A stretch of DNA of 18,667 nt from Microbacteriaceae bacterium (lineage in GTDB: Bacteria; Actinomycetota; Actinomycetes; Actinomycetales; Microbacteriaceae), in assembly GCA_025464125.1 (NCBI GenBank), contig JAODLU010000269.1:1-18667 (forward strand), in the 5' to 3' direction. Both the position numbers and the translations under genes were made by a program. Positions within the stretch are counted from its first letter, which is position 1. Every line of letters starts with the position of its first letter. This document shows, piece by piece, positions 1 through 7,582 of the stretch. The notes under the pieces were generated by a model. That model saw only the letters and a list, made by a program, of their open reading frames with translations. It made no database searches and was not told the DNA's origin.

Positions 1-461
1 TAGGTGATGTCGGCGACCGTGGCGTCCAGTCCCGCGATGAGCTGGTCGGCGTCAACTGGGGCGCTGAGGCCGTGTTCACCCGCACCCATCCATACACGCT
101 TGCCCACGATGCTCGCGTCGGCGAAGACCGGCCACGCCGTGCTGCTGCCAAGCGGGGTGATAGTGCCGCGCTCGAATCCCGTCGCCTCGAGTGCCAGGGA
201 CGCCTCTGGCAGGCGCAGCTTGTTGACGCCGACGACCACACGAAGTTTGGCCCACGAGATCTGCCGGTCGCCAGGGATCAGGGCGAAGAGGTAGCTGCCG
301 TCGTGGCGTTTGACCACGAGGGTCTTCACGATGTCCGACGGCGCGATGCCGAGGATCGCCGCCGCACTCTCGAGCGAGTCTGCTGCAGGCCGCTCAACGA
401 ACTCGATGTCGACGCCGCGCGCGTCGGCATCCGCTTGCACACGTTCGCGCCCACTCGTCAT
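1..461 (-). CDS. YbaK/EbsC-family aminoacyl-tRNA deacylase, 3' end at window edge
   Basis: The frame reads from ATG at 461-459 leftwards without a stop to the window edge, giving 152 residues, and the last two bases seen (TA) may be the start of its stop codon. The translation has the YbaK pattern: an N-terminal helix region, then DIVKTLVVKR with the conserved lysine near residue 49, LIPGDRQISWAKLR, a GVNKLRLPDASLALEATGFE stretch and GTITPLG. Members of this family hydrolyse misacylated tRNAs in trans, for example Cys-tRNA(Pro), in the cytoplasm. Which mischarged tRNA this one clears cannot be told. It is divergent from dusB, with only 32 nt between the two start codons. Length is close to the usual 150-165 residues, so little is missing. 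Confidence 0.85.
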   Translation of the reverse strand, partial: MTSGRERVQADADARGVDIEFVERPAADSLESAAAILGIAPSDIVKTLVVKRHDGSYLFALIPGDRQISWAKLRVVVGVNKLRLPEASLALEATGFERGTITPLGSSTAWPVFADASIVGKRVWMGAGEHGLSAPVDADQLIAGLDATVADIT

Positions 462-493
462 CTATTGCTGTGCTTTCTGGGAGAATTGGAGGC

Positions 494-1651
494 GTGACCA
501 TCCTCGCCCCGCCAGTTCCGAGCCTACAGATTGGGCGCATCGCGCTCGATGTGCCTGTCGTGCTGGCGCCGATGGCGGGCATCACGAACACCGCATTCCG
601 CAGGCTGTGCCGGGAATTCGGTGCAGGCCTCTACGTTTCGGAGATGATCACCAGCCGTGCGCTGGTCGAGCGCACCGAAGGATCAATGCGGCTCATCAAG
701 CATCACGAGTCCGAGACGCCGCGCAGCATCCAGCTCTACGGGGTTGACCCGGCAACTGTCGAGGCCGCTGTTCGCCTCCTTGTCGACGAAGATCGCGCAG
801 ACCACATCGACTTGAATTTCGGATGCCCCGTGCCCAAGGTCACTCGCAAGGGCGGTGGAGCGGCCCTCCCGTGGAAGCTCGACCTGTTCCGCGAGATCGT
901 GGAACGTGCAGTTGGCGCTGCCGGCGACCTGCCGCTCACCATCAAGATGCGCAAGGGAATCGACTCCGACCACCTCACCTACCTGGAGGCCGGTCGAATC
1001 GCCGAGGGTGCGGGGGTCGCGAGCATCGCCCTGCACGCACGAACCGCATCCGAGTTCTACAGCGGTCATGCAGACTGGTCGGCGATCGCGAAGCTCAAGC
1101 AGGCGATCACGAGTGTTCCGGTGCTCGGCAATGGCGACATTTGGTCTGGCGCAGACGCGATCCGCATGGTGCAGGAGACCGGCTGCGATGGCGTTGTCGT
1201 CGGTCGCGGCTGCCTCGGGCGCCCATGGCTGTTCGGCGAACTGGCCGCTGCGTTCCGCGGCGAGACCGAGATCCCGCAGCCTTCCCTCGGCACGGTGGCG
1301 GCCACGCTGCGGCGCCATGCCGAGCTGCTCGTCGACTTCTTCGACGGCGATGAAGATCACGCCTGCCGCGACATCCGCAAGCACATCGCCTGGTACTTCA
1401 AGGGCTACCCGGTGGGCGGCGACCTGCGTGCCGGCCTTGCAACCGTTGAGAGCCTTCAGCAGATGGATGACCTGCTCGGCCAGCTCGACTGGCAGCTGCC
1501 GTACCCGGGCGCCGACGCCGAAGGCCCGCGTGGGCGCGCGGGAACCCCGAAGCGCCCGTCGCTTCCCGATGGCTGGCTGCTCAGCCGCGAACTTGCAGAC
1601 ACGCAGCGTGCCGAAGTTGCTGAGGCGGAATTGCACAACAGTGGCGGTTAG
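494..1651 (+). CDS. dusB: tRNA-dihydrouridine synthase (DusB family)
   Basis: A flavin enzyme that reduces uridine to dihydrouridine in tRNA D-loops, using NADPH. The product has 385 residues from GTG 494. Visible signatures are VLAPMAGITNTAFRRLCREFGAG near the N-terminus (FMN barrel start), SIQLYG, the catalytic-cysteine motif DLNFGCPVPKV (Cys about 111), IKMRKG, LHARTASEFYSG and the phosphate-binding VLGNGDIW/GVVVGRGCLGRPWLF. A GTG at 470 is in frame, but it would leave only 8 nt to the divergent YbaK start. GTG 494 has a GGGAGA box 9 nt upstream and places the barrel start normally, so it is preferred. The C-terminal 60 residues are variable and basic/proline-rich. The last 11 nt overlap the dgt start, suggesting translational coupling. 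Confidence 0.93.
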   Translation: MTILAPPVPSLQIGRIALDVPVVLAPMAGITNTAFRRLCREFGAGLYVSEMITSRALVERTEGSMRLIKHHESETPRSIQLYGVDPATVEAAVRLLVDEDRADHIDLNFGCPVPKVTRKGGGAALPWKLDLFREIVERAVGAAGDLPLTIKMRKGIDSDHLTYLEAGRIAEGAGVASIALHARTASEFYSGHADWSAIAKLKQAITSVPVLGNGDIWSGADAIRMVQETGCDGVVVGRGCLGRPWLFGELAAAFRGETEIPQPSLGTVAATLRRHAELLVDFFDGDEDHACRDIRKHIAWYFKGYPVGGDLRAGLATVESLQQMDDLLGQLDWQLPYPGADAEGPRGRAGTPKRPSLPDGWLLSRELADTQRAEVAEAELHNSGG

Positions 1652-2954
1652 CGGGCACGCAAGCAGGGGAGAGTACGCCGAGCACGACACCGCTCGCTGG
1701 TTTGCCGAAGAGCATTCGAGCAGGCGCAGTGATTTCGCCAGGGACAGGGCACGCCTGCTGCACTCGAGCGCGCTGAGACGCCTCGCCGCAAAAACGCAGG
1801 TGCTGAGCCCGGCAGCTGGCCTCGACTTCGCCCGCAACAGGCTCACCCACTCCCTCGAGGTGGCGCAGGTTGGCAGGGAGCTTGCGACAAGCCTCGGGCT
1901 CGACCCTGACGTGGTGGACACGGCCTGCCTCGCCCATGACCTCGGGCATCCGCCATTCGGGCACAACGGCGAGCGTGCGCTCAACGCGTGGGCCTCAGAT
2001 ATCGGCGGTTTCGAGGGCAACGCGCAGACGCTCAGGGTGCTCACGCGCATCGAGCCGAAGGTGTTCGGTCCCGATGGCTGGAGTTATGGGCTGAACCTCA
2101 CGAGGGCCAGCCTCGACGCGAGCTGCAAGTACCCGTGGCCGGCGTCCGCCAGCGTCGACGACCCGAGTGGCCGCCAGAAATTCGGTTTCTACTCAGACGA
2201 CGAACCCGCTTTCCGCTGGTTGCGTGAGGGCGCGCCGGACCGCAGGCTCTGCATCGAGGCGCAGGTGATGGACCTCTCAGACGACATCGCATATTCGGTG
2301 CACGACTTCGAGGATGCGATTTTCAGCGGCTATATCGACGTCGCTGCTCTTGGCGCGAGGGTCGACCACGACGAGCTAGTCGAGTCGATGTTCAGGTGGA
2401 TCGGCGGCGAGTTCGACCACGACGAGTTGATCGCAGCATTCGACAGGCTCGACTCGCTTGACGTCTGGATCGATACGTGGGACGGCAGTCGGCTTGCCCA
2501 GTCGAAGCTGAAGAACCTCACCAGCCAGCTGATCGGCCGGTTCGCGGCATCCGCTGTGCAGGCGACACGGGCTGCCGACGGTGACGACAGCCTCATCCGC
2601 TTCGGCGCCGACATGGTCGTGCCCCGCGACATCCAGGCAGAGATCGCCGTAATGAAGGGCATAGTCAGTGCCTTCGTCATGACCCGAAACACGCGGCAGC
2701 CGGTCTATGCGCACCAGCGCGAAGTGATTACCGAACTGGCGGATGCCCTGCTCGCCTTCGAGGACCGGGATCTCGACCCCGGTTTCGCCGCCGACTGGCG
2801 CGCTGCAGAGACCGATACCGCTCGCAAGCGGGCAGTGGTCGACCAGGTTGCGAGCCTCACGGACCAGTCCGCCATGAGCTGGCACGAGCGCCTTGTCATC
2901 GAGCGCAACGACGGCATCGGTGAACCCGGCCGCGCAGGCTCCGGGCGAAAGTAG
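1641..2954 (+). CDS. dgt: Deoxyguanosinetriphosphate triphosphohydrolase-like HD hydrolase
   Basis: dGTPases of this family cleave dNTPs, typically dGTP, to the deoxynucleoside and triphosphate, tuning dNTP pools. The 437-residue product shows EYAEHDTARWF at the start, then the HD-domain metal ligands: His70 in RLTHSLEVAQ, His99-Asp100 in CLAHDLGHPPFGHNGE, and a later Asp in VMDLSDDIAYSVHDFEDAI (about 211-215). The C-terminal part carries the usual family stretch around DIQAEIAVMKG and a VYAHQREVI segment. GTG 1641 is chosen because it gives about 10 residues before the conserved EYAEHD, and no other start codon is near it in frame. It overlaps dusB by 11 nt. Its TAG stop is itself the first half of the dnaG -10 box. 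Confidence 0.92.
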   Translation: MAVSGHASRGEYAEHDTARWFAEEHSSRRSDFARDRARLLHSSALRRLAAKTQVLSPAAGLDFARNRLTHSLEVAQVGRELATSLGLDPDVVDTACLAHDLGHPPFGHNGERALNAWASDIGGFEGNAQTLRVLTRIEPKVFGPDGWSYGLNLTRASLDASCKYPWPASASVDDPSGRQKFGFYSDDEPAFRWLREGAPDRRLCIEAQVMDLSDDIAYSVHDFEDAIFSGYIDVAALGARVDHDELVESMFRWIGGEFDHDELIAAFDRLDSLDVWIDTWDGSRLAQSKLKNLTSQLIGRFAASAVQATRAADGDDSLIRFGADMVVPRDIQAEIAVMKGIVSAFVMTRNTRQPVYAHQREVITELADALLAFEDRDLDPGFAADWRAAETDTARKRAVVDQVASLTDQSAMSWHERLVIERNDGIGEPGRAGSGRK

Positions 2955-2957
2955 AAT
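2952..2957 (+). promoter_or_regulatory. -10 box (TAGAAT) of a probable leaderless dnaG promoter
   Basis: TAGAAT fits the actinobacterial TANNNT -10 consensus, and its end lies exactly 6 nt before the GTG of dnaG. Transcription would then start on the start codon itself. The box shares its first three bases with the dgt stop codon. I see no clear -35, and no good Shine-Dalgarno precedes GTG 2964. This spacing recurs at several genes in the window. Confidence 0.55.
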
Positions 2958-2963
2958 CGGTCC

Positions 2964-4841
2964 GTGCCTGGCCTGATACGACGAAACGACATCGATGAGG
3001 TGCGGGCACGCATCAACCTGGCAGACATCGTCGGCGACTACGTAACCCTGAAGGGCGCCGGCGTTGGTTCGCTGAAAGGCCTGTGTCCTTTCCACGACGA
3101 GCGCAGCCCGAGCTTCCACGTTCGCACCCAGGTCGGCAGGTATCACTGCTTCGGCTGCGGCGAAGACGGCGACGTATTCACCTTCCTGCAGAAGATGGAT
3201 CACACCACATTCACCGAGGCCGTCGAGCGCATGGCCGCGCGCATCGGGTTCGAACTGCACTACGAAGACGGCGGCCAGGCCAACAGCGACCACGGCAATC
3301 GAGCCCGCATCCTCGCAGCGAACCAGGCGGCATCCGAATTCTTCTCGGCACAGCTCGGCACGGCCGAGGCTGAGGTCGGGCGACAGTTCCTCGGCGAACG
3401 CGGCTTCGACCCGACCGCCGCACAGCGATTCGGCGTCGGCTTCGCGCCCAAGAGCTATGACGCGCTCAGCAAGCATCTGAAGACCTTCGGTTACACGGAG
3501 GCAGAACTTCTCGCCGCTGGGCTCGTCGGCCAGGGTGACCGCGGCACCTACGACAGGTTCCGCGGCAGGCTGGTCTGGCCGATCCGGGACGTGACAGGGG
3601 CGACACTGGGGTTCGGCGCGCGCAAGCTGCTGGATGACGACCAGGGTCCCAAATACCTCAACACTCCAGAGACGGCGGTCTATCACAAGAGCCAGGTGCT
3701 CTACGGACTGGACCTCGCCAAGCGCGACATCTCGCGTGGTCGCCAGGTCGTCGTCGTCGAGGGATACACCGATGTCATGGCGTGTCACCTGGCAGGCATC
3801 ACCACCGCTGTCGCTACCTGCGGCACGGCGTTCGGCGTCGACCATATCAAGGTGATCAGGCGAGTGCTCGGCGATGTCGACAACCGCGACACCACTGGCA
3901 CTGGCGAGGTCATCTTCACCTTCGATCCAGACGAGGCCGGCCAGAAGGCCGCGAGCCGCGCTTTCAGCGAGGAGCAGCGCTTTGCGGCGCAGACCTTCGT
4001 CGCAGTAGCGGCTGACGGGCTCGACCCATGCGACCTGCGCCTGCAGCGCGGTGACGACGCCGTTCGCAGGCTGATCAGTGGCAAGAAACCCATGTTCGAG
4101 TTCATGGTGAGGCGGGTGCTCGACGAGCATAATCTCGCCACCGTCGAAGGTCGCGTGGCCGCGCTCCGGGCTGCAGCGCCGGTGGTCGCTGGCATTCGCG
4201 ACCAGGCACTGAACGTCGGCTATGTGCGCAACCTCGCTGGCTGGCTTGGCCTCGACATCGCAGAGGTGAGCAGGGCGGTGAACGCCGCGCGCGGGAAGGT
4301 CGCTGAGCCGACAAAGCCGCGATATGCGCCGGAGGCTGCTGCAGAAACGTCATCGCAGCCTGAAGGTCCGAGCATGATGCAGCTGCCGATCGACCCGGCA
4401 ACGCGCCTCGAGCGGGATTCGCTCATGGCGATGCTCCAGCATCCAGACATTGTCGGCGTCGAACTGGTGCAGCGGGCAAGCCAGGCCGCGTACTCGAACG
4501 CCTCCCTCGCGGTGGTGCGTGACGGCATCGCCGCAAGCATCGACGCCATCGGTTCGCCACAATGGCTCGATCGCGTGATCGGTGAAGTGCCCCCGCCGTT
4601 CGCCAATCTCGTAAAAGAGCTCGGCGTAGCGCCACTGCCCGAGAAAGAGGGGCGCGAGCTGACGGCGTATTGCCGCGGGGTCACCGCCAGCCTCATCGAT
4701 CGTGACCTGTTGCGCAGAAAAGCTGAGCTGCTCGGGGATTCCCACCGAACGGATGCCGCGGCAGAGCCCGCAAAGTATCGCGAAATCCAGGTGGAGCTGG
4801 TTCGCATCGAGGCGGAGCGCAGGGATCTTCGGCCCGAATAG
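2964..4841 (+). CDS. dnaG: DNA primase DnaG
   Basis: Synthesises RNA primers at the replication fork and docks on the replicative helicase. The protein has 625 residues, the usual length. The zinc-binding domain is intact, with Cys41 and His44 in CPFHDERSPSF plus Cys62 and Cys65 in HCFGCGEDGDVF. The catalytic core includes YDRFRGRLVWPIRD and FGARKL. The TOPRIM acidic residues are in VVVVEGYTDVMA and FTFDPDEAG. The core is followed by a helical C-terminal helicase-binding region that ends RIEAERRDLRPE. The GTG start gives the expected MPGLIRRNDIDEVR beginning. The gene sits 9 nt after dgt but probably also has its own promoter at 2952. Confidence 0.96.
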   Translation: MPGLIRRNDIDEVRARINLADIVGDYVTLKGAGVGSLKGLCPFHDERSPSFHVRTQVGRYHCFGCGEDGDVFTFLQKMDHTTFTEAVERMAARIGFELHYEDGGQANSDHGNRARILAANQAASEFFSAQLGTAEAEVGRQFLGERGFDPTAAQRFGVGFAPKSYDALSKHLKTFGYTEAELLAAGLVGQGDRGTYDRFRGRLVWPIRDVTGATLGFGARKLLDDDQGPKYLNTPETAVYHKSQVLYGLDLAKRDISRGRQVVVVEGYTDVMACHLAGITTAVATCGTAFGVDHIKVIRRVLGDVDNRDTTGTGEVIFTFDPDEAGQKAASRAFSEEQRFAAQTFVAVAADGLDPCDLRLQRGDDAVRRLISGKKPMFEFMVRRVLDEHNLATVEGRVAALRAAAPVVAGIRDQALNVGYVRNLAGWLGLDIAEVSRAVNAARGKVAEPTKPRYAPEAAAETSSQPEGPSMMQLPIDPATRLERDSLMAMLQHPDIVGVELVQRASQAAYSNASLAVVRDGIAASIDAIGSPQWLDRVIGEVPPPFANLVKELGVAPLPEKEGRELTAYCRGVTASLIDRDLLRRKAELLGDSHRTDAAAEPAKYREIQVELVRIEAERRDLRPE

Positions 4842-4939
4842 CACTGGCCCGCTGTGCGTACCGGGAGCAGGATGCAGTGCAGCGAGTGCGGTCGCCAGCG
4901 TAGGCTTCAACTGGGCTGGATGAGGATGGGTGGCGGATC

Positions 4940-5806
4940 GTGGCAACCGGGGGCGGTGAGGTCGCAGTATCGATTCGTGACGTCGCTGTGGCCGTTCGTG
5001 ACGTCTCTGTGCACTACCGCTCGAACGGTGTGCCGTCGGAGTATGTCGCAGTGCGCGGCGTGACCTTCGACATCCGGGTTGGCGAGATCCTTGGGCTTGT
5101 CGGGGAGTCCGGTTCAGGAAAATCCACGCTGGGACTTGCCATCGCAGGCCGCTCGGCGAATGCTCGACCCGGCAGCGGCATCCCCGAAATCTGTGGTGGC
5201 AGCATCGCGGTCTACGGCGCTGGCCTGCGGGGTGCTGGAAGGCGAACGCGCGACCGGGTCACCCTGCGGGTGGGGCACCTCGCACAGGACGGCGCAGAAA
5301 AGCTCAATCCCACGTTCACTGTGGCTGAGAATGTGGCTGAACCCATCTTCGAGCGCGACAAGCGCTTCGACCAGCGCATAGCCGCCGACGCAGTGGCCAC
5401 CCTGATCGACGCCGTGCGGCTCCCACTCGGGGTGATGAACAAACTGCCGTACGAACTGAGCAGCGGGCAGCGCCAGCGTGTAGCCATCGCCCGCGCGCTG
5501 ATCCTGGAGCCCACGCTGCTCGTTGCGGATGAGCCGACGAGGGGAGTGGATGCCACCGTGCGCGGCGGGGTTTTGGCCGCCATCCGCGACCTGCAGCTCG
5601 AGAGGGCGTTCTCCGCACTCGTCATCAGCAGTGACCTGTCGGTAGTTTCCACCGTGGCCCACCGGGTTGCAGTTATGCAGGGCGGCGTACTGGTCGGGCT
5701 GGGGGAGCTCGATGAGATGCTCGACGGGCCGCATCATCCATACCTGAAGGGGCTTGTGAGGGCCCGCCGGTTTGCCGAAGAGAGCTCCCATGCCCAACGC
5801 TCCTGA
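4940..5806 (+). CDS. Orphan ABC transporter ATP-binding protein, peptide/nickel (OppD/DppD) type
   Basis: The 288-residue ATPase has Walker A GESGSGKST (about 55-63), a Q-loop AQDGAEKLNP (Gln116), signature LSSGQRQR (173-180) and Walker B LLVADEP (Glu198). It ends in the OppD/DppD-like tail GPHHPYLKGLVRA. Family members power import of oligopeptides, dipeptides or metals through membrane permeases, but no permease, binding protein or second ATPase lies beside it. Two key spots deviate from the family. The signature reads LSSGQ rather than LSGGQ, and the switch histidine expected in ISHDL is serine (Ser231 in VISSDLSVV). The GTG at 4940 is the first plausible in-frame start. It overlaps the TfoX gene by 17 nt. 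The 98 bp before it hold no gene or clear promoter. Confidence 0.85.
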   Translation: MATGGGEVAVSIRDVAVAVRDVSVHYRSNGVPSEYVAVRGVTFDIRVGEILGLVGESGSGKSTLGLAIAGRSANARPGSGIPEICGGSIAVYGAGLRGAGRRTRDRVTLRVGHLAQDGAEKLNPTFTVAENVAEPIFERDKRFDQRIAADAVATLIDAVRLPLGVMNKLPYELSSGQRQRVAIARALILEPTLLVADEPTRGVDATVRGGVLAAIRDLQLERAFSALVISSDLSVVSTVAHRVAVMQGGVLVGLGELDEMLDGPHHPYLKGLVRARRFAEESSHAQRS

Positions 5807-6128
5807 CACCGTTCCATTCATCGAAGACCAGCTTCACGGCCTCGATGTTCGCAGTTCGCGCATGTTCGGCGAGGCCTGCCTGTACTGCGACGAGAAAGTC
5901 GTCGGCTTCATCTGCGATGACACGCTGTTCATCAAACCGAGTGACGCGGAACCCGGCCTGTTCGACCTGACGGTGCCGGGCAAGCCCTACCCAGGAGCGA
6001 AGGATTACCGGTCGGTGCCTGGCGACCTGCTCGAGAACAGTGAGTGGCTGCGCAAAGCTATCCAGGCGACTGCCGATGCGTTGCCGGCATCAGCGCCGAA
6101 GAAACCCCGAAAGGCCCGTGGCCAATGA
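5790..6128 (+). CDS. TfoX N-terminal domain-containing protein
   Basis: A 112-residue cytoplasmic protein matching the TfoX N-terminal domain: SSRMFGEACLYCDEKVVGFICDDTLFIKPS, then the PYPGAKDYRSVPGDLLENSEWLRKAI segment, followed by a short Ala/Lys/Pro tail. In Haemophilus and E. coli, TfoX/Sxy influences competence gene expression. Stand-alone N-terminal-domain proteins like this are common in Actinobacteria and their role is unknown, so no competence function is claimed. ATG 5790 is chosen because GAAGAGAG lies 5 nt upstream, although an in-frame TTG exists at 5772. It overlaps the ABC ATPase upstream and the dehydrogenase downstream (ATGA), so the three are probably one transcript. Confidence 0.85.
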   Translation: MPNAPDTVPFIEDQLHGLDVRSSRMFGEACLYCDEKVVGFICDDTLFIKPSDAEPGLFDLTVPGKPYPGAKDYRSVPGDLLENSEWLRKAIQATADALPASAPKKPRKARGQ

Positions 6129-7138
6129 AGTTTCCTGAACTGCGTCTGCCCGCCGTTGCACAGCACCAGGCGGTGTCGGCCCGCGCGGGCGAAGTCGTAC
6201 CTCAGGCGCAGCCGCCCGTGCCTGGGCCGGTCGCCGTGCTGCCGGAACCGCAACAGCAGTTCGTCGACGCGGTGCACGCTGGCGGTGGGGTGGTCGCGCC
6301 GCTGTCTGGAGAGACCCGCGGCATCGTGTGGCTCGATCACCGTGGCGAAGAGCGGCTCGCGGCTGCCCTCGACGAGCATCCCAATATCGGCTGGGTGCAG
6401 TTACCGTGGGCGGGCGTCGATTTCTTCACTGAGATCATGGCTGCGCATTCACACCTGCTCTGGACCAGTGCAAAAGGCGCATACGCCCAGCCCGTAGCCG
6501 AGCATGCACTCGCACTCACTCTCGGCCTGCTCCGACTTCTGCCCCAGCGTGCACGGGCAACCAGTTGGCCGGCAGAGCGCGAAGGCACGTCGCTGTACGG
6601 ACTCACGGTGGTGGTCATCGGGGCTGGGGGAATCGCTCTCGATTACATCCGCCTGCTGCAGGCATTCAACGCCAGAATCATCGTTGTCCGGCGCAGCGCG
6701 GAACACGTCGAGGGGGCCGAGCGCACGGTGACAACCGACCGGCTGCTGGAGGTGCTGCCAGAGGCAGACGTCGTCATGCTGGCCGCTGCACTGACGGGTG
6801 GCAGTGACAAGTTGATCGGCGCCGCAGAGCTCGCGGCGATGAAGCCGACCGCTTATCTCGTCAACATCGCCCGAGGGCAACTGGTCGACCAGGATGCCCT
6901 GGTAACTGCCCTCGCAGCGGGAACCATTGCCGGAGCCGGCCTCGACGTCACAGACCCCGAGCCTTTGCCTGACGGCCATGCACTCTGGACCGAGCCCCGC
7001 GCAATCATCACCCCGCACAGCGCAGACACGCCCGCAATGATCGCGCCGCTCCTGTCTGAGCGCATCAGGCAGAATGTCGAGGCGTTCCTCGGCGACGCCC
7101 GATTTGTCGGAGTCGTCGACCCCATCGCCGGCTATTGA
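6125..7138 (+). CDS. D-isomer-specific 2-hydroxyacid dehydrogenase family protein
   Basis: An NAD(P)-dependent oxidoreductase interconverting 2-hydroxy acids and 2-oxo acids. The 337-residue product has a Rossmann motif VVVIGAGGIALD (about 162-173). The three catalytic positions are Arg250 in VNIARGQLVDQ, Glu279 in DVTDPEPLPDG and His298 in IITPHSA. The third glycine of GxGxxG is alanine here (GAGGIA), a mild deviation. The N-terminal 60 residues are divergent and proline-rich. The true substrate cannot be read from the sequence. ATG 6125 overlaps the stop of the TfoX gene by 4 nt, which favours this start and indicates coupling. Confidence 0.88.
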   Translation: MKFPELRLPAVAQHQAVSARAGEVVPQAQPPVPGPVAVLPEPQQQFVDAVHAGGGVVAPLSGETRGIVWLDHRGEERLAAALDEHPNIGWVQLPWAGVDFFTEIMAAHSHLLWTSAKGAYAQPVAEHALALTLGLLRLLPQRARATSWPAEREGTSLYGLTVVVIGAGGIALDYIRLLQAFNARIIVVRRSAEHVEGAERTVTTDRLLEVLPEADVVMLAAALTGGSDKLIGAAELAAMKPTAYLVNIARGQLVDQDALVTALAAGTIAGAGLDVTDPEPLPDGHALWTEPRAIITPHSADTPAMIAPLLSERIRQNVEAFLGDARFVGVVDPIAGY

Positions 7139-7145
7139 ACCCCGG

Positions 7146-7174
7146 TTTGGCGCACGCGGAACCTTTGGTAAAGT
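7146..7174 (+). promoter_or_regulatory. Sigma-A-type promoter of tRNA-Asn
   Basis: A -35-like TTTGGC (7146-7151) and a -10 TAAAGT (7169-7174) are separated by 17 bp. The expected transcription start near 7181 is about 13 nt before the mature tRNA 5' end. The promoter begins just after the dehydrogenase stop, so the tRNA is a separate transcription unit. Confidence 0.6.
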
Positions 7175-7193
7175 AAGCACGCTGTTTCAGCAA

Positions 7194-7266
7194 TCCTCGA
7201 TAGCTCAATTGGCAGAGCATCGCACTGTTAATGCGACGGTTCTTGGTTCGAGTCCAAGTCGGGGAG
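7194..7266 (+). tRNA. tRNA-Asn (anticodon GTT)
   Basis: A 73-nt cloverleaf. The acceptor stem TCCTCGA pairs with TCGGGGA (one T-G wobble), the D-arm contains TAGCTCAATTGGCAGAGC, and the anticodon stem CGCA/TGCG encloses loop CTGTTAA with anticodon GTT. The T-arm loop reads TTCGAGT and the discriminator base is G. The CCA end is not encoded. It reads AAC/AAU codons. Confidence 0.95.
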
Positions 7267-7272
7267 CTCGTA

Positions 7273-7311
7273 GGTCGCAAGGGGCTCCACCCCCTGCGAC
7301 CTTCGTTCGTT
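7273..7311 (+). terminator. Intrinsic terminator of tRNA-Asn
   Basis: GGTCGCAAGGGG (7273-7284) and CCCCCTGCGACC (7290-7301) form a 12-bp stem with one mismatch and a 5-nt loop, starting 6 nt after the tRNA. A T-enriched tail (TTCGTTCGTT) follows, typical of high-GC actinobacterial terminators. Confidence 0.8.
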
Positions 7312-7409
7312 AAGCGGGCGCTCGCCCTGCCCCGGGCATCCTTGCGCTCCGGTTTTGCCCACAGCCTGGTGCCATGCCCGCACTCGCTGCATCGAACGCG
7401 CTGCCTCTC

Positions 7410-7440
7410 TCCTGCCTCCCTCCTGCCTCCTCCTGCCTCA
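7410..7440. repeat. Three copies of a pyrimidine-rich decamer
   Basis: TCCTGCCTCC occurs at 7410-7419 and 7421-7430 and, with a last-base change (TCCTGCCTCA), at 7431-7440. The run is almost purely pyrimidine on the plus strand. Function is unknown. Confidence 0.75.
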
Positions 7441-7486
7441 CGCATGGCTCCCGACGGCCGTCGTACAGCTCCCGACTCCGCCGAAG

Positions 7487-7573
7487 TGTTCACGGATCAG
7501 GAGATCCGGCCGACACGCCGAGCTTTTGGCCCGCTGGCGCGGCGAGTCGCTCGGATCTCCTGATCCGCGAACA
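7487..7573. repeat. Long inverted repeat with perfect 16-bp core
   Basis: The core CGGATCAGGAGATCCG (7493-7508) recurs as its exact reverse complement CGGATCTCCTGATCCG (7552-7567). Pairing extends outward through TGTTC (7487-7491 with 7569-7573) and inward through GAC/CGCCG blocks, leaving a loop of roughly 15 nt. Each core arm is also partly palindromic (GGATC...GATCC). It could fold as a long hairpin, like REP-type intergenic elements. It is too far (over 180 nt) from the tRNA to be its terminator. Confidence 0.8.
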
Positions 7574-7582
7574 TGGAACCCC

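Noticed and set aside
470..493. Longer dusB start at GTG 470
   Set aside because: It would leave 8 nt to the divergent start codon and has no ribosome-binding site. GTG 494 is better placed.
683..2050. 455-residue minus-strand open frame across dusB and dgt
   Set aside because: Long antisense frames are expected in high-GC coding DNA. The plus-strand genes have full catalytic motifs and this frame has none.
2376..4130. 584-residue minus-strand open frame across dgt and dnaG
   Set aside because: Antisense shadow of two well-supported genes, with no recognisable domain or start signal.
4854..5063. Short plus-strand frame beginning before the ABC gene with two Cys pairs
   Set aside because: It runs out of frame into the ABC ATPase and shows no domain or ribosome-binding site.
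7065..7493. Minus-strand open frame containing WTRTKNRRINSAMLCQLSYRG
   Set aside because: This is antisense tRNA-Asn translated, a well-known spurious protein pattern. The rest is repeat and terminator sequence.
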